Positions 40,085-49,082 of a DNA stretch of 64,000 nt are shown here, one piece after another. A program made the translations under genes and the position numbers. Source of the DNA: Streptomyces aidingensis. GTDB taxonomy: Bacteria > Actinomycetota > Actinomycetes > Streptomycetales > Streptomycetaceae. The stretch is taken from the NCBI RefSeq assembly GCF_900112355.1, contig NZ_FOLM01000001.1:293276-357275 (forward strand). Reading direction: 5' to 3'. The first letter of the stretch is position 1; the number at the start of each line of letters is the position of its first letter. The notes below the pieces were generated by a model. That model was not told the origin of the DNA. It ran no database searches and was given only the letters and a program-made list of their open reading frames with translations.

Positions 40085-41410
40085 ATGACGCATCTGCCTG
40101 TCCTGCTGGAGGAGCACGACCTCGCCGGGGCCATGGAATGGCTGGAGACCCAGCCCGCGTATTCCATCGCGGACGAGATCGCCCGGATGGACGCGGTGAA
40201 CTCGGTGGTCGCCTTCCGGCTGCTCGACAAGGACCGGGCGCTGGAGGTCTTCGAGGAACTCGACCCGGTAGACCAGCAGCAGATTCTGGAGGGGCTGCGC
40301 GACCAGGCGTTCCGCGACCTGGTGGAGGGCATGGACCCGGACGACCGGGCGCGGATGCTGGGCGAGGTGCCGGCCAAGGTCGCCCGCCGGGTGCTGGCCG
40401 GGCTGAGCGCGCACGAGCGGCACATGACGGCCGCGCTGCTCGGTTACCCCGAGGGCTCGGTCGGCCGCTTCATGACGCCCGAGACGGTGGCGCTCCAGCA
40501 GAATCTGACGGTCGCCGAGGCACTGGACGTGGTGCGGCTGCGCGGCGCGCACGCCGAGACCATCTACACCCTGCCGGTGGTGGACACCGGCCGCCGCCTG
40601 ACCGGCATCGTGGAACTGCGCGATCTGGTGCTCAGCAACCCGGACCTCCAGGTGGCCCGGCTGGTGGACACCGAGCCGCCCCGGGCCCGGGCCACCGATC
40701 CGGCCGAGCAGGCCGCCCGGCTGATGCGCGAGACCAACATGCTGGACCTGCCGGTGGTGGACAGCGAGGACCGGCTGGTCGGCCTGCTCACCATCGACGA
40801 CGCGGTGGAGGTCATCGAGGCCGCGGACACCGAGGACACCGCCCGGCAGTCCGGTGCCGAGCCGCTGGAGCGCCACTACATGTCGGTCGGCGTCTTCCGG
40901 CTGGCCCGCTCCCGCGCGGTCTGGCTGATGCTGCTGCTGGTCGCCGCCACCCTGACGGTCACCGTCAACCGGGTCTTCGAGGCCACCCTGGAGGAGGTCA
41001 CCGCGCTGGCGCTGTTCGTGCCGCTGCTGATCGGGGCCGGCGGCAACGCGGGCGCCCAGGCCGCCACCGCCGCGGTCCGCGCCCTGGCGGTGGGCGAGGT
41101 CCGGGTCTCCGACCTGTTCCGGGTGATCTGGCGGGAATGCCGCACCGGGCTGCTGCTGGGCACCCTGCTGGCCCTGGTCGGCGCCCTGATCGGCGCGGTC
41201 TTCGTCGGCCTGGACATCGCCGTGATCGTCGGAGTGACGCTGATCGTCATCTGCGGCTGGGCCTCCACCGTGGGCGGCACCATGCCGCTGCTGGCCAAGA
41301 AGCTCCGCATCGACCCGGCCGTGGTCTCCGCCCCCATGGTCACCACCCTGGTCGACGCCACCGGCCTGATCATCTACTTCACCACCGCCAAAATCGTCCT
41401 CGGCCTCTGA
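40085..41410 (+). CDS. mgtE: Magnesium transporter MgtE
   Basis: 441 residues. Order of parts: cytosolic MgtE N domain (1-125; LLEEHDLAGAMEWLE, ALEVFEELDPVDQQQIL, MDPDDRARML), two CBS domains (about 130-250; VGRFMTPETVALQQNLTV, LPVVDSEDRLVGLLTIDD), then five membrane helices (about 275-440) with the pore signature GAGGNAGAQAAT and WASTVGGTMPLLAKK. The channel lets Mg2+ in and is gated by Mg2+ bound to the N and CBS domains. AGGGGG precedes the ATG. The 317-bp upstream region contains the leader ORF. Confidence 0.95.
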   Translation: MTHLPVLLEEHDLAGAMEWLETQPAYSIADEIARMDAVNSVVAFRLLDKDRALEVFEELDPVDQQQILEGLRDQAFRDLVEGMDPDDRARMLGEVPAKVARRVLAGLSAHERHMTAALLGYPEGSVGRFMTPETVALQQNLTVAEALDVVRLRGAHAETIYTLPVVDTGRRLTGIVELRDLVLSNPDLQVARLVDTEPPRARATDPAEQAARLMRETNMLDLPVVDSEDRLVGLLTIDDAVEVIEAADTEDTARQSGAEPLERHYMSVGVFRLARSRAVWLMLLLVAATLTVTVNRVFEATLEEVTALALFVPLLIGAGGNAGAQAATAAVRALAVGEVRVSDLFRVIWRECRTGLLLGTLLALVGALIGAVFVGLDIAVIVGVTLIVICGWASTVGGTMPLLAKKLRIDPAVVSAPMVTTLVDATGLIIYFTTAKIVLGL

Positions 41411-41425
41411 GCCACCGGGCGGCGG

Positions 41426-43234
41426 TCAGAAGCCGTAGCCGTATTCGATGTAGTAGCAGTCGCGGTAGGAGGTTCCGGAGAGCAGGGTCCAGGAGCCGTA
41501 GTAGGGGGTGACCGAGCCGTCCGGGGTGCGGGCGACGACCGAGTAGGCGCCGGGGGCGAGTTGCAGGGTCACCGAGGGCTTGCCGTCGGGGGCCAGGCAC
41601 TGGCCGCCGCCGGCGCCCGCCGAGGCCACCGACGCGGTACCGGTCTCCGGCCCGGTGTAGAGGATCTCCAGCTCCACGCCGGAGTCGTTGATGATGGTGA
41701 CGGTGGTGGTCCCGCTGGGCGCGCTGCCCGCGGCGGAGGGGTCCGGCAGGGTGTTGGTGGCGCCGTCGCCGATCCGGGCGATCTCGATGGCGATCAGGAC
41801 ATCCGCGGCGTGGCCGGCCCGGTCGTGCTCCTCGTGCTCGTCCACCACCGTGCGCATATGGCTTTCCGCGGTGTCGTAGTCGCCGTCCACAAAGGCCGCG
41901 CTGCCGCACTGGTAGTGCGCCTCGGCCAGGGAGTTCTCCGCCCGTCCGGCGAGATCCCGGTAGGTCTTCCCCTCGAAGGCGGAGTTGCTCTCCGGCAGGT
42001 CGGCCAGGAACTCCAGCTCGTCGAACGCCTCGCAGCCCCTGGCGCCGGTCAAGTCCTGCGCCCTGGCCTTGCGGTACGCCTCCAGGGTGCCGGGCACCTT
42101 GCCGCTCTGCCCGCTCTCGGGGAAATCGGCCAGCAGATCGCCGAAGCCGCGCTCCGCCGCGTCCCAGTCCGCACTCTCGTAGGCGGTGGTGGAGCAGTCC
42201 AGCAGTTCGGCCGGGAGCGCGGCCCTCGCCCGGTCCGCCAGCCGGGCGGCGTCCTCGGCCGCCCACTCCTCGGGTGCCTCCGACTCTTCCGGCAGCCGCG
42301 TGAAGAAACGCAGTTCGCGCACTGCCGTGCAGTGGTCACCGGCCGCCAGGGAGGCGGTCGCGGTGTCCCACAGTGCCGTGATCCGGTCCGGGACCTCGGC
42401 GGCCTCGGGGAATTCCGGCTGTTCCCCGCGGAGCGTGACGTATTCGTCGAACGCCTGGACGTAGAAGTTGTCGGCGGCCTCGATGCTGCTGGCGGATCCC
42501 TGGCGGACCAGGCTGTCGGCGTGGGCCAGCCGCAGCTCGGACAGCCGGGCGTGCACCCCCTCCCAGGGCGGTTCGCCCTCGTAGAGGGCGGCATAGTCGC
42601 GGTAGGCGGAGACCGCCTCGCCCCATGCCTCCTGCCCGGCGTGGGTCTGTGCCAGGAGCATGATCTCGCAGGCGTGCACGCCCCGTTCGGCGTCCTCCTC
42701 CCGGCCGTGGAAGGCGAGGGCGTAGCGGGCGGAGAGCACCTGGCCGTAGCGGTCCAGGGCGCGTTCGCAGTCCCCGGCGGCATGCGCCTTCCCGGCCTGC
42801 TCCAAAGCCCGTCCGGGCAGCGCCTGGTACACGGCATAGCCGCTCACCACCACGGCCAGCAGGGCCACGGCGGCGCCGAGCGGCAGCCAGGGGCGGCGCG
42901 GGCCCGGGCCGGGCGCGGCCAGGCCCAGCCGGCGGCCGTCCACGGCCATGGCCGCCGCCCAGAGCACGAAGACCGCCGTCCAGACCGGCCGCCCGCCCGG
43001 CGCCTCCAGCCAGGTGGCCAGCAGCACCAGCAGCACGGTGCCGGCCAGCGTGGCCAGCGCCCGCGGCCGGCGCCGCAGATAGAGGTAACCGGCGCTGAGC
43101 GCGGTGGCGTTGAGCGCCGCGGCAGCCGCGCCCCGGGCCGCGCTGCGGCCCGGCGGGGGCCCCGGCGGGGGCCCGGGCGGCGCCGGCGGCGGGGAGATGG
43201 GCGGGACCGGCGCGCCGGGACCGTAGACCGTCAT
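41426..43234 (-). CDS. Membrane protein with large tandem-repeat-like extracytoplasmic part, function unknown
   Basis: 602 residues; not a recognised named family. N-terminus: Pro-rich (PPISPPPAPPGPPPG), then three hydrophobic segments (LATLAGTVLLVLLATWL; VWTAVFVLWAAAMAV; PLGAAVALLAVVVSGYAVY) to about residue 145. A ~350-residue helical region follows, rich in Ala/Glu/Asp with regularly spaced Cys residues (about 10) in motifs such as GDCERALDRYGQVL and DYDTAESHMR, resembling TPR repeats. The C-terminal ~95 residues look like a beta-sandwich (VTIINDSGVELEILYTG ... SYRDCYYIEYGYGF). AAGGAG lies 4 bases before the ATG. It converges on mgtE with a 15-bp gap. Confidence 0.75.
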   Translation of the reverse strand: MTVYGPGAPVPPISPPPAPPGPPPGPPPGRSAARGAAAAALNATALSAGYLYLRRRPRALATLAGTVLLVLLATWLEAPGGRPVWTAVFVLWAAAMAVDGRRLGLAAPGPGPRRPWLPLGAAVALLAVVVSGYAVYQALPGRALEQAGKAHAAGDCERALDRYGQVLSARYALAFHGREEDAERGVHACEIMLLAQTHAGQEAWGEAVSAYRDYAALYEGEPPWEGVHARLSELRLAHADSLVRQGSASSIEAADNFYVQAFDEYVTLRGEQPEFPEAAEVPDRITALWDTATASLAAGDHCTAVRELRFFTRLPEESEAPEEWAAEDAARLADRARAALPAELLDCSTTAYESADWDAAERGFGDLLADFPESGQSGKVPGTLEAYRKARAQDLTGARGCEAFDELEFLADLPESNSAFEGKTYRDLAGRAENSLAEAHYQCGSAAFVDGDYDTAESHMRTVVDEHEEHDRAGHAADVLIAIEIARIGDGATNTLPDPSAAGSAPSGTTTVTIINDSGVELEILYTGPETGTASVASAGAGGGQCLAPDGKPSVTLQLAPGAYSVVARTPDGSVTPYYGSWTLLSGTSYRDCYYIEYGYGF

Positions 43235-43361
43235 GACGCTCCTTCGGGCAGGGCGGGCAACGGGGGGTGCCCGTGGTATCACGCTCCAGGGATGACCACG
43301 GTTGCGCCCGGGCGCCGAACTCGCAACGGCCGTAACGGAATTGTGCCCGGCGGCCGGGCCG

Positions 43362-44648
43362 TCACGCCGCCCCGGCGACCGTCCGGGAGGCGGTGCCGGC
43401 GCGCAGCGTGGCGTAGAGCGTGACGGCCGCGCTGACCAGCAGCGCGGCAAAGGCGAGCGCGACCGTGCCGGCCCAGCCCGACCAGTGGAAGCTGAGCGCG
43501 CCCAGCAGGCCGCCCGCGCTGGCCCCGGTGTAGTAGCCCACCTGGTACAGCGCCGCCGCCTGGGCCCGTCCGGTGTCCGCCGCGCGTCCCACCGAGGCCG
43601 AGGCCACCGCATGGCCCGAGAAGAAGCCGCCGGTGATCAGCACCAGGCCGAGCAGCACCGCCGGCAGGCTGTCCCACAGGCTCAGCAGCAGGCCGGCGCC
43701 CACCGCGCCCATCGCCGCGTAGAGCGCGCCGCGCCGCCCGAGCCGGTCCACCAGCGGGCCGGTGAGCGAGGAGGAGCCGGTGCCCACCAGGAAGATCACA
43801 AAGACCGAGCCGACGATTCCGGGGGACAGCCCGAACGGCTCCTCGGCCAGCCGGAAGGCGATCGCCGTGTACACCGCGTTGAACGCCGTCATCAGCAGCG
43901 CGCCGATGGTGAACAGCCGCAGCAGCAGCGGGGTGGTCAGATGCCCGGCCACCGTGGCGGCCATCTCCCGGGGGCCCGGCCGGGACGCCGTGAAGCGGCG
44001 CTGCCGCGGCAGCAGCAGCCCGTAGAGCACCGCGCCCGCCAGGGCCAGCAGCGCCACCGCGGCCAGCCCGGCGCGCCAGCCGAAGCCCTCGGCCACCCAG
44101 CCGCCGGCCATCCGGCCGGACATGCCGCCCACACTGTTGCCCGCGATGAACAGCCCGATCGCGCCGACCATGGCCCGCCTGTCGACCTCCTCGGAGAGAT
44201 AGGCCACCGCGGAGGCCGGGATGCCGGCCAGGGCCGCGCCCTGCACGGCGCGCAGCGCGATCAGCGCGGGCAGCCCGGGTGCGAACGGCAGCACCAGGGC
44301 CACGGCCACCGCGACCGTCACCGAGCCGGTCATCATGGCCCGCCGGCCGACGCGTTCGGACAGCAGGCTCAGCGGCAGCACGGCCGCGGCCAGCGCCAGG
44401 GTGGTGGCCGAGACGGTCCAGCTCGCCTGGTCGGGGCGGACCCCGAAGGCGGCGCCGATCTCCGGGAGCAGGGCCTGGGTGGAGAACAGCAGGGCGAAGG
44501 TCGCCACCCCGATGCCGAACAGGGCGAGGTTGACCCGGACCGGCGACGGATGCGGGTGGTCCGTGGCGGTGGCGGTGGCGGTGGCGGACGGGAAAGACGG
44601 GGCGGAGGCCCCCGCGGTGGCGGGAGCCGGGGAGGTTGCGCTGGGCAT
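43362..44648 (-). CDS. MFS transporter (multidrug/arabinose-efflux type)
   Basis: 428 residues with about 12 membrane helices in two halves joined by a basic loop (PRQRRFTASRPGPREMA, about 215). Family marks: GVRPDQASWTVSATTLALA, RVGRRAMMTG (motif A), LIALRAVQGAALAG and GGFFSGHAVASASVG. The divergent LysR-type gene and its palindromic operators suggest regulation of this exporter; substrate unknown. ATG at 44648 lies 6 bases after a TAGATT -10 box, so the mRNA is probably leaderless. Confidence 0.9.
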   Translation of the reverse strand: MPSATSPAPATAGASAPSFPSATATATATDHPHPSPVRVNLALFGIGVATFALLFSTQALLPEIGAAFGVRPDQASWTVSATTLALAAAVLPLSLLSERVGRRAMMTGSVTVAVAVALVLPFAPGLPALIALRAVQGAALAGIPASAVAYLSEEVDRRAMVGAIGLFIAGNSVGGMSGRMAGGWVAEGFGWRAGLAAVALLALAGAVLYGLLLPRQRRFTASRPGPREMAATVAGHLTTPLLLRLFTIGALLMTAFNAVYTAIAFRLAEEPFGLSPGIVGSVFVIFLVGTGSSSLTGPLVDRLGRRGALYAAMGAVGAGLLLSLWDSLPAVLLGLVLITGGFFSGHAVASASVGRAADTGRAQAAALYQVGYYTGASAGGLLGALSFHWSGWAGTVALAFAALLVSAAVTLYATLRAGTASRTVAGAA

Positions 44649-44654
44649 ACGGCG

Positions 44655-44719
44655 AATCTATGCATCCGCATTTGATGCGTCCAATGCACGGATATGCTGC
44701 ATTCGATGCGGCAGTGCAT
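44655..44719. promoter_or_regulatory. Divergent MFS/LysR control region with two GCAT-NNN-ATGC palindromes
   Basis: CGCATTTGATGCG (44667-44679) and GCATTCGATGC (44699-44709) are perfect palindromes with centres 31 bp apart, about three helical turns. Extra TGCAT/ATGCA half sites lie between and beside them (44661, 44684, 44715). The first adjoins the MFS -10 box AATCTA (44655-44660, minus-strand TAGATT). The region is strikingly A/T-richer than its surroundings. The arrangement fits a LysR-type protein with a high-affinity and an activation site. Confidence 0.72.
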
Positions 44720-44740
44720 AAGGTGAGGTGGTGGCGCGGC

Positions 44741-45721
44741 ATGTCATTGCCGGGTAACAGAAAAGACATGTCTGATACATCGGTCACCCGGGGACCGGCC
44801 GGACCGGCGGAGTCCTGGGCGGCGCTGCTGACCCCGCGGCTGGTCCAGTTCGCGGCCGTGGCCCGGCACGAGCACATCACCCGGGCCGCCCGGGAACTCG
44901 CGGTTCCGCAGTCCACGCTGAGCCGGGCCATGGCCCGGCTGGAGGAGGATCTGGGGGTGGCGCTGCTGGCCCGGCGCGGCCGGGCGGTCTCCCTCACCCC
45001 GGCCGGCCGTTCCTTCGCCCGTGCCGTGCGGCGGGCGCTGGAGGAGGTGGAGCGGGCCGCCGAGCAGGTGCGGGCGGACACCGATCCGGCCGCCGGCAAG
45101 GTCGCCTTCGGTTTTCTGCACACCATGGGCCCGGAGACGGTGCCCGCGCTGATCCGGGAGTTCCGCCGGGACCATCCCCGGGTGCGGTTCGCCCTGGTGC
45201 AGAGCTACGGCGAGGACATGATCGAGCGGATGCGCGCCGGGGAGCTGGATCTCTGCCTCACCTCGCCGATTCCGGACGCCCCCGATGTGGTCACCCGGCG
45301 GCTGGACGAGCAGCGGCTGCGGCTGGTGGTGCCGGAGGGCCACCGGCTGGCGGGGCGGCGGCGGATCCGGCTGGCCGAGGCGGCCGAGGAGGCGTTTGTG
45401 ATGCTGGAGCCGGCCTATGGCCTGCGCACGCTGACCGAACGGCTGTGCCGGGAGGCCGGTTTCCAGCCGCGGGTGGCCTTCGAGGGGGAGGAGGCCGAGA
45501 CCCTGCGCGGACTGGTCGCCGCCGGGCTGGGCGTGGCGCTGCTGCCGCCGCCGACGGTGCCCCGGCCGGGGGTGAGCGAGCTGACCGTGACGGCGCCGCG
45601 GACCGCCCGGGACATCGGGGTGGCCTGGATGGCCGGCGGCGGCCCGGATCCGGCGCCGGTCGCCGCGTTCAAGAAGTTCCTCCTCGGCCGCCGCGGCAAC
45701 GTCCTGCCGGCCCACCCCTGA
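44741..45721 (+). CDS. LysR family transcriptional regulator
   Basis: About 326 residues. N-terminal winged helix ([24 protein letters not shown] then [23 protein letters not shown], about 33-78), with LTPAGRSF closing it. The C-terminal periplasmic-binding-like effector domain ([20 protein letters not shown] onward) would bind an inducer. Divergent to the MFS gene across an operator-rich gap. ATG 44741 follows GAGGTGG at good spacing; ATG 44768 is an alternative closer to the conserved domain. Confidence 0.92.
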   Translation: MSLPGNRKDMSDTSVTRGPAGPAESWAALLTPRLVQFAAVARHEHITRAARELAVPQSTLSRAMARLEEDLGVALLARRGRAVSLTPAGRSFARAVRRALEEVERAAEQVRADTDPAAGKVAFGFLHTMGPETVPALIREFRRDHPRVRFALVQSYGEDMIERMRAGELDLCLTSPIPDAPDVVTRRLDEQRLRLVVPEGHRLAGRRRIRLAEAAEEAFVMLEPAYGLRTLTERLCREAGFQPRVAFEGEEAETLRGLVAAGLGVALLPPPTVPRPGVSELTVTAPRTARDIGVAWMAGGGPDPAPVAAFKKFLLGRRGNVLPAHP

Positions 45722-45832
45722 GGCGTGCGCCGCACGAGGGTCGGCGGTGCGGAAGGCGGCAGCGAAGGCAGCGAAGGCAGTGAAGGCAGTGAAGACTGGG
45801 AACGCGGGGAAAGCGGGGAAGGGGATGCGGAT

Positions 45833-45853
45833 CTACGCGCGTAGGCGTAGAGT
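45833..45853 (+). promoter_or_regulatory. Exact palindrome CTACGCGCGTAG and -10 box of adenosine deaminase
   Basis: Palindrome at 45833-45844, then a TAGAGT -10 box at 45848-45853, then the GTG start 7 bases later at 45861. The operator thus overlaps the region just upstream of -10 and the mRNA is probably leaderless. About 40-70 bp upstream is a run of 9-bp GAAGGCAG-type units (45762-45799) of unknown meaning. Confidence 0.72.
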
Positions 45854-45860
45854 CGGCGGG

Positions 45861-47015
45861 GTGAGCGACAGTCACCAGCCCCACGCCGGCACCGCGCATG
45901 TGCCCACCCCGGACCAGATTCTGCGCGCCCCCAAGGTGCTGCTGCACGACCATCTCGACGGCGGGCTGCGCCCGGCCACCGTCGCGGAGCTGGCCCGCGA
46001 GCAGGGCTACGACCGGCTGCCGGAGACGGATCCCGAGCGGCTCGGCGCCTGGTTCCGGGAGGCCGCCGACTCCGGCTCCCTGGAGCGCTATCTGGAGACC
46101 TTCGCGCACACCTGCGCGGTGATGCAGACCCGGGAGGCGCTGTTCCGGGTGGCCGCCGAGTGCGTGCGGGACCTGGCCGCGGACGGCGTGGTCTACGCCG
46201 AGGTCCGCTACGCCCCCGAGCAGCATCTGACCCGGGGGCTGACCCTGGAGCAGGTCGTCGAGGCGGTCAACGACGGCTTCCGGGAGGGCGAGCGGCTGGC
46301 CGCCCGGGACGGCCACCGCATCCGGGCCGGCGCGCTGCTGACCGCCATGCGGCACGCCGCCCGTTCCCGGGAGATCGCCGAACTCGCCAACTCCTACCGG
46401 GATCAGGGCGTGGTCGGCTTCGACATCGCCGGGGCCGAGGCCGGCTACCCGCCCACCCGCCATCTGGACGCCTTCGAGTATCTGAAGCGGGAGAACAACC
46501 ACTTCACCATCCATGCCGGTGAGGCCTTCGGCCTGCCCTCCATCTGGCAGGCCCTCCAGTGGTGCGGGGCGGACCGGCTCGGGCACGGGGTGCGGATCAT
46601 CGACGACATCGGGACGGACGCCGACGGCCGGGTGCGGCTGGGCCGGCTGGCCGCCTATGTCCGGGACAAGCGGGTCCCGCTGGAGATGTGCCCCACCTCC
46701 AACCTCCAGACGGGGGCCGCCGCCTCCTACGCCGAGCACCCCATCGGGCTGCTCAGCCGGCTCCGTTTCCGGGTCACTGTGAACACCGACAACCGGCTGA
46801 TGAGCGGTACCAGCATGACCCGGGAATTCGAGCATCTGGTCGAGGCATTCCAGTACACCCTGGAGGATCTCCAGTGGTTCACCGTCAATGCCATGAAATC
46901 CGCGTTCATTCCTTTTGATGAACGCCTGGCGATGATCAATGACGTGATCAAGCCCGGATATGCCGGTCTGCGCTCGGAATGGCTGTTCGCCGCCGCCCAG
47001 GGAAACCTGACCTGA
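45861..47015 (+). CDS. add: Adenosine deaminase
   Basis: 384 residues from GTG 45861. Converts (deoxy)adenosine to (deoxy)inosine, which PNP can then cleave. Metal and catalytic motifs in order: [12 protein letters not shown] (HxH zinc ligands), [22 protein letters not shown] (zinc His and catalytic Glu), [18 protein letters not shown] and [13 protein letters not shown] (Asp pair). An in-frame extension upstream begins with Lys/Ala repeats and is not family-like. It is placed under the same palindrome as the nucleoside transporter and deoC. Confidence 0.95.
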   Translation: MSDSHQPHAGTAHVPTPDQILRAPKVLLHDHLDGGLRPATVAELAREQGYDRLPETDPERLGAWFREAADSGSLERYLETFAHTCAVMQTREALFRVAAECVRDLAADGVVYAEVRYAPEQHLTRGLTLEQVVEAVNDGFREGERLAARDGHRIRAGALLTAMRHAARSREIAELANSYRDQGVVGFDIAGAEAGYPPTRHLDAFEYLKRENNHFTIHAGEAFGLPSIWQALQWCGADRLGHGVRIIDDIGTDADGRVRLGRLAAYVRDKRVPLEMCPTSNLQTGAAASYAEHPIGLLSRLRFRVTVNTDNRLMSGTSMTREFEHLVEAFQYTLEDLQWFTVNAMKSAFIPFDERLAMINDVIKPGYAGLRSEWLFAAAQGNLT

Positions 47016-47026
47016 CCTGCCATGTC

Positions 47027-47060
47027 CCTACCGGCGCCGGGGTTTTCCGGTGCCAGTAGG
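47027..47060 (+). terminator. Hairpin terminator after adenosine deaminase
   Basis: CCTACCGGCGCCGG (47027-47040) and CCGGTGCCAGTAGG (47047-47060) pair over 14 bases with one G-T wobble and one mismatch, and the loop is GGTTTT. It starts 11 bp after the stop. Confidence 0.75.
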
Positions 47061-47190
47061 ACTTTTCCCGCCGGAAGTCCAGGGGCGACACCTGCGTTTA
47101 TCGGTTCGTTGCCGGGCGATCGACGCCTGGCTATCGTCCTTGCGCTGCTCGATCCTCGCCACACGATCTCCACGCAAGGACGGAAAAACG

Positions 47191-47601
47191 ATGAAGCAGG
47201 CCACCGTGAAATCCCTGGGAGCCGCCGCGGTCGGCGCGGCCTTCGCCGTCACCGCGGCGGGCAGCGCCGCCGCCCTCGGCGGTGATTATGTGGACGGCGC
47301 CGTCGACGCGACGGTGCGGAGCCTCCCGGGCAAGCTCGGCGCCATCCTGCCGGACGGAGCCAGGACCCTCGCCGCCGGCCAGGGCCTGCTGGGAACCACC
47401 GTGCAGGAGGTGACCACCACCCCGCTGCTGCAGCGGACCCCGCTCAACACCCCGCTGTCCGAGGTGGTCGGCAACGACATCCTCCAGGACGGCAGCATCG
47501 GCGGGGTGCCCACCGAGGGCAGCCCGCTGCAGATGCTGGGCGGCCTGCCCCTGGCCGAGCTGCCGGTGGGGCCGCACCTGGTGGAATCCGTCTCGCTCTG
47601 A
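47191..47601 (+). CDS. Small secreted protein, function unknown
   Basis: 136 residues. A signal peptide is clear (MKQATVKSLGAAAVGAAFAV, cleavage near AGSAAALG), followed by about 105 mature residues without Cys, rich in Gly/Leu/Pro/Thr: DAARSLPGK-like start, TTTPLLQRTPLNTPLSEVV and LGGLPLAELPVG. It has neither the chaplin nor the rodlin pattern; a cell-wall or spore-associated role would be a guess. AAGGA precedes the ATG. A perfect 15-bp hairpin follows the gene. Confidence 0.75.
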   Translation: MKQATVKSLGAAAVGAAFAVTAAGSAAALGGDYVDGAVDATVRSLPGKLGAILPDGARTLAAGQGLLGTTVQEVTTTPLLQRTPLNTPLSEVVGNDILQDGSIGGVPTEGSPLQMLGGLPLAELPVGPHLVESVSL

Positions 47602-47631
47602 CCGGGGCGCACCGCCGGACGCATCTCAGAG

Positions 47632-47666
47632 CGGCATTCCGGGCGGCCCGGCCGCCCGGAATGCCG
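47632..47666. terminator. Hairpin between the small secreted protein and VanZ-like genes
   Basis: A perfect 15-bp stem (47632-47646 with 47652-47666) and a CCCGG loop sit in the gap between two convergent genes, so both transcripts can end here. Confidence 0.85.
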
Positions 47667-47707
47667 GACGCTCCGGCGCGCGGCGCAAGGCGGCCGGGGC
47701 CGGGGAG

Positions 47708-48355
47708 TCACAGCACGGGAAGCGAACCGTCGAGGCGGTCACCGCCGGGCGCCACCCGCTGCCAGACGCCGTCTCCGGCCGCCGCCGCCGGAGACGGCGT
47801 CTGGGCCGGCGCCCGTCCGCCCCGCCCCGCGGGCTCCTGTCCCAGCGCGGTCCGGGTGGCCGGCGGACGCCGCCGGTGCAGCAGCAGCGCCCGCAGCCGT
47901 CCGTAGCAGAGCAGATGGACCAGCGCCACGCCGAACGTGTTGAGCATCAGCGCGTCCACATTGGCCACCTGGCTGGGCACCATGGACTGCAGCAGCTCAA
48001 TGGCGAGCGAGACCACGGCCCCGGCGAACACCGTATGGGCGAAGGACATGAAGCGCGAGCCGCCCAGCCGGGACCCCAGCGCGGGCACCAGTACCCCCAG
48101 CGGAGCCAGCAGCAGCAGCCCGGAGCCGATCACCCGCAGGCCGTGCCAGGTCCCTTCCCGCAGATCGGCGCGGAGGGAGGCGAACGGTTCCAGGTTCGAC
48201 GGTTCCACCCACATCACGGTGAGCGGGCGCAGCATCAGCCAGCCGACGAACAGCAGATAGCCGGTGAGCAGCACCAGAGCCGTGCCGCGCACCCGGGGAC
48301 TGACACCGCTCCCGCCGGGAGCCCTCCCGGTGGAAGCGTTCTCAAGACGGTGCAC
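47708..48355 (-). CDS. VanZ-like membrane protein
   Basis: 215 residues with four predicted membrane helices and VanZ-family features: LLFVGWLMLRPL, NLEPFASLRADL, GSGLLLLAPLGVLVPAL, AIELLQSMVP and ANVDALMLNTFGVALVHLL. VanZ proteins relate to teicoplanin resistance, but most chromosomal copies have unknown function. The last ~45 residues are disordered and encoded by a perfect 17-bp inverted repeat (47762-47804). Start ATG 48355; a later start inside the first 20 residues is possible. Confidence 0.85.
   Translation of the reverse strand: MHRLENASTGRAPGGSGVSPRVRGTALVLLTGYLLFVGWLMLRPLTVMWVEPSNLEPFASLRADLREGTWHGLRVIGSGLLLLAPLGVLVPALGSRLGGSRFMSFAHTVFAGAVVSLAIELLQSMVPSQVANVDALMLNTFGVALVHLLCYGRLRALLLHRRRPPATRTALGQEPAGRGGRAPAQTPSPAAAAGDGVWQRVAPGGDRLDGSLPVL
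47762..47804. repeat. Perfect 17-bp inverted repeat inside the 3' end of the VanZ-like gene
   Basis: CCAGACGCCGTCTCCGG (47762-47778) and its exact complement (47788-47804) flank a 9-base GCC-rich loop. It lies within coding sequence 55-95 bp before the stop, where the protein is low-complexity (QTPSPAAAAGDGVWQ). It could act as a terminator or RNA-stability element for the minus transcript, in addition to the hairpin at 47632-47666. Confidence 0.85.
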
Positions 48356-48454
48356 GGAATGCAGGACGCCCCAGGAGTCCGTCCGGTTCCGTCCCGCGGG
48401 GTGAATTGTGCCGCTTGGCAGCGGGCGCCCCCCGGGGACGCGGCGCCGCGGGGC

Positions 48455-49081
48455 TCAGGGCCGTGATCCGGTGGTCCGGGGCGGGGTCAGCGGGGTGAAC
48501 TCGGTGTGCGCCGACTCCGGCCGGTTGCGCATGGATTCCGCGCACGGATACTTGCCGGGCTCCTGCCCCTGGCCGTCCTCGTCGGGCGGCCCGGCGAGCA
48601 GCACATAGCTCTCGTTGCCCAGCGCATCGGCGTTGGCGAAGGTGCAGATGACCTGCACCAGGGCGAAGGCCGGCAGATTCTTGGGGTGCTGGCTGAGCCG
48701 GACCAGATCGTGCGGATCGCCCTCCATGGGCTCGATCACCCGCAGCCCGCCCGGGACGGCGGTGGTGAAACCGGCCGCCCGCTCCTCGTCGGAGAGCTCG
48801 CCCTGCAGCGCGGTCAGCAGCGCGGTGGCGATCGTCGCCCGGCTGGAGGCCGGCGTCTCCTCGCCGCTGAACGGGAACGGCCGGGTCACCCGCTCGACCC
48901 GGGAGCCGCACACCAGATAGAGCTCGGTGCCCGGCTGCCCCCCGGTGTCCGAGGGGGCGTCGCAGGTGGCGCGGGACGGCGCCGGGCCCGCGTCCACCGG
49001 TACGTCGACGGACTGTATGCCGCAGCCGGTGGCCGCCAGGGCCAGCAGCCCGGCGGCGGCGGTGCGCAGGCTTCCGCGCAT
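48455..49081 (-). CDS. Lipoprotein coupled to the AfsQ2 sensor kinase
   Basis: 208 residues. Lipoprotein signal with lipobox LAATGCG (Cys near 20). The mature part is a GerMN/LpqB-like candidate: ATLLTALQGELSDEERAAGFTTAVPGGLRV, given in parts at about 88-115, and FALVQVICTFANAD. Four further Cys residues are present. The start is one base after the afsQ2 stop, so it is almost certainly co-translated with the two-component system and may modulate the kinase sensor outside the membrane. Domain call is tentative. Confidence 0.8.
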   Translation of the reverse strand: MRGSLRTAAAGLLALAATGCGIQSVDVPVDAGPAPSRATCDAPSDTGGQPGTELYLVCGSRVERVTRPFPFSGEETPASSRATIATALLTALQGELSDEERAAGFTTAVPGGLRVIEPMEGDPHDLVRLSQHPKNLPAFALVQVICTFANADALGNESYVLLAGPPDEDGQGQEPGKYPCAESMRNRPESAHTEFTPLTPPRTTGSRP

Positions 49082-49082
49082 C

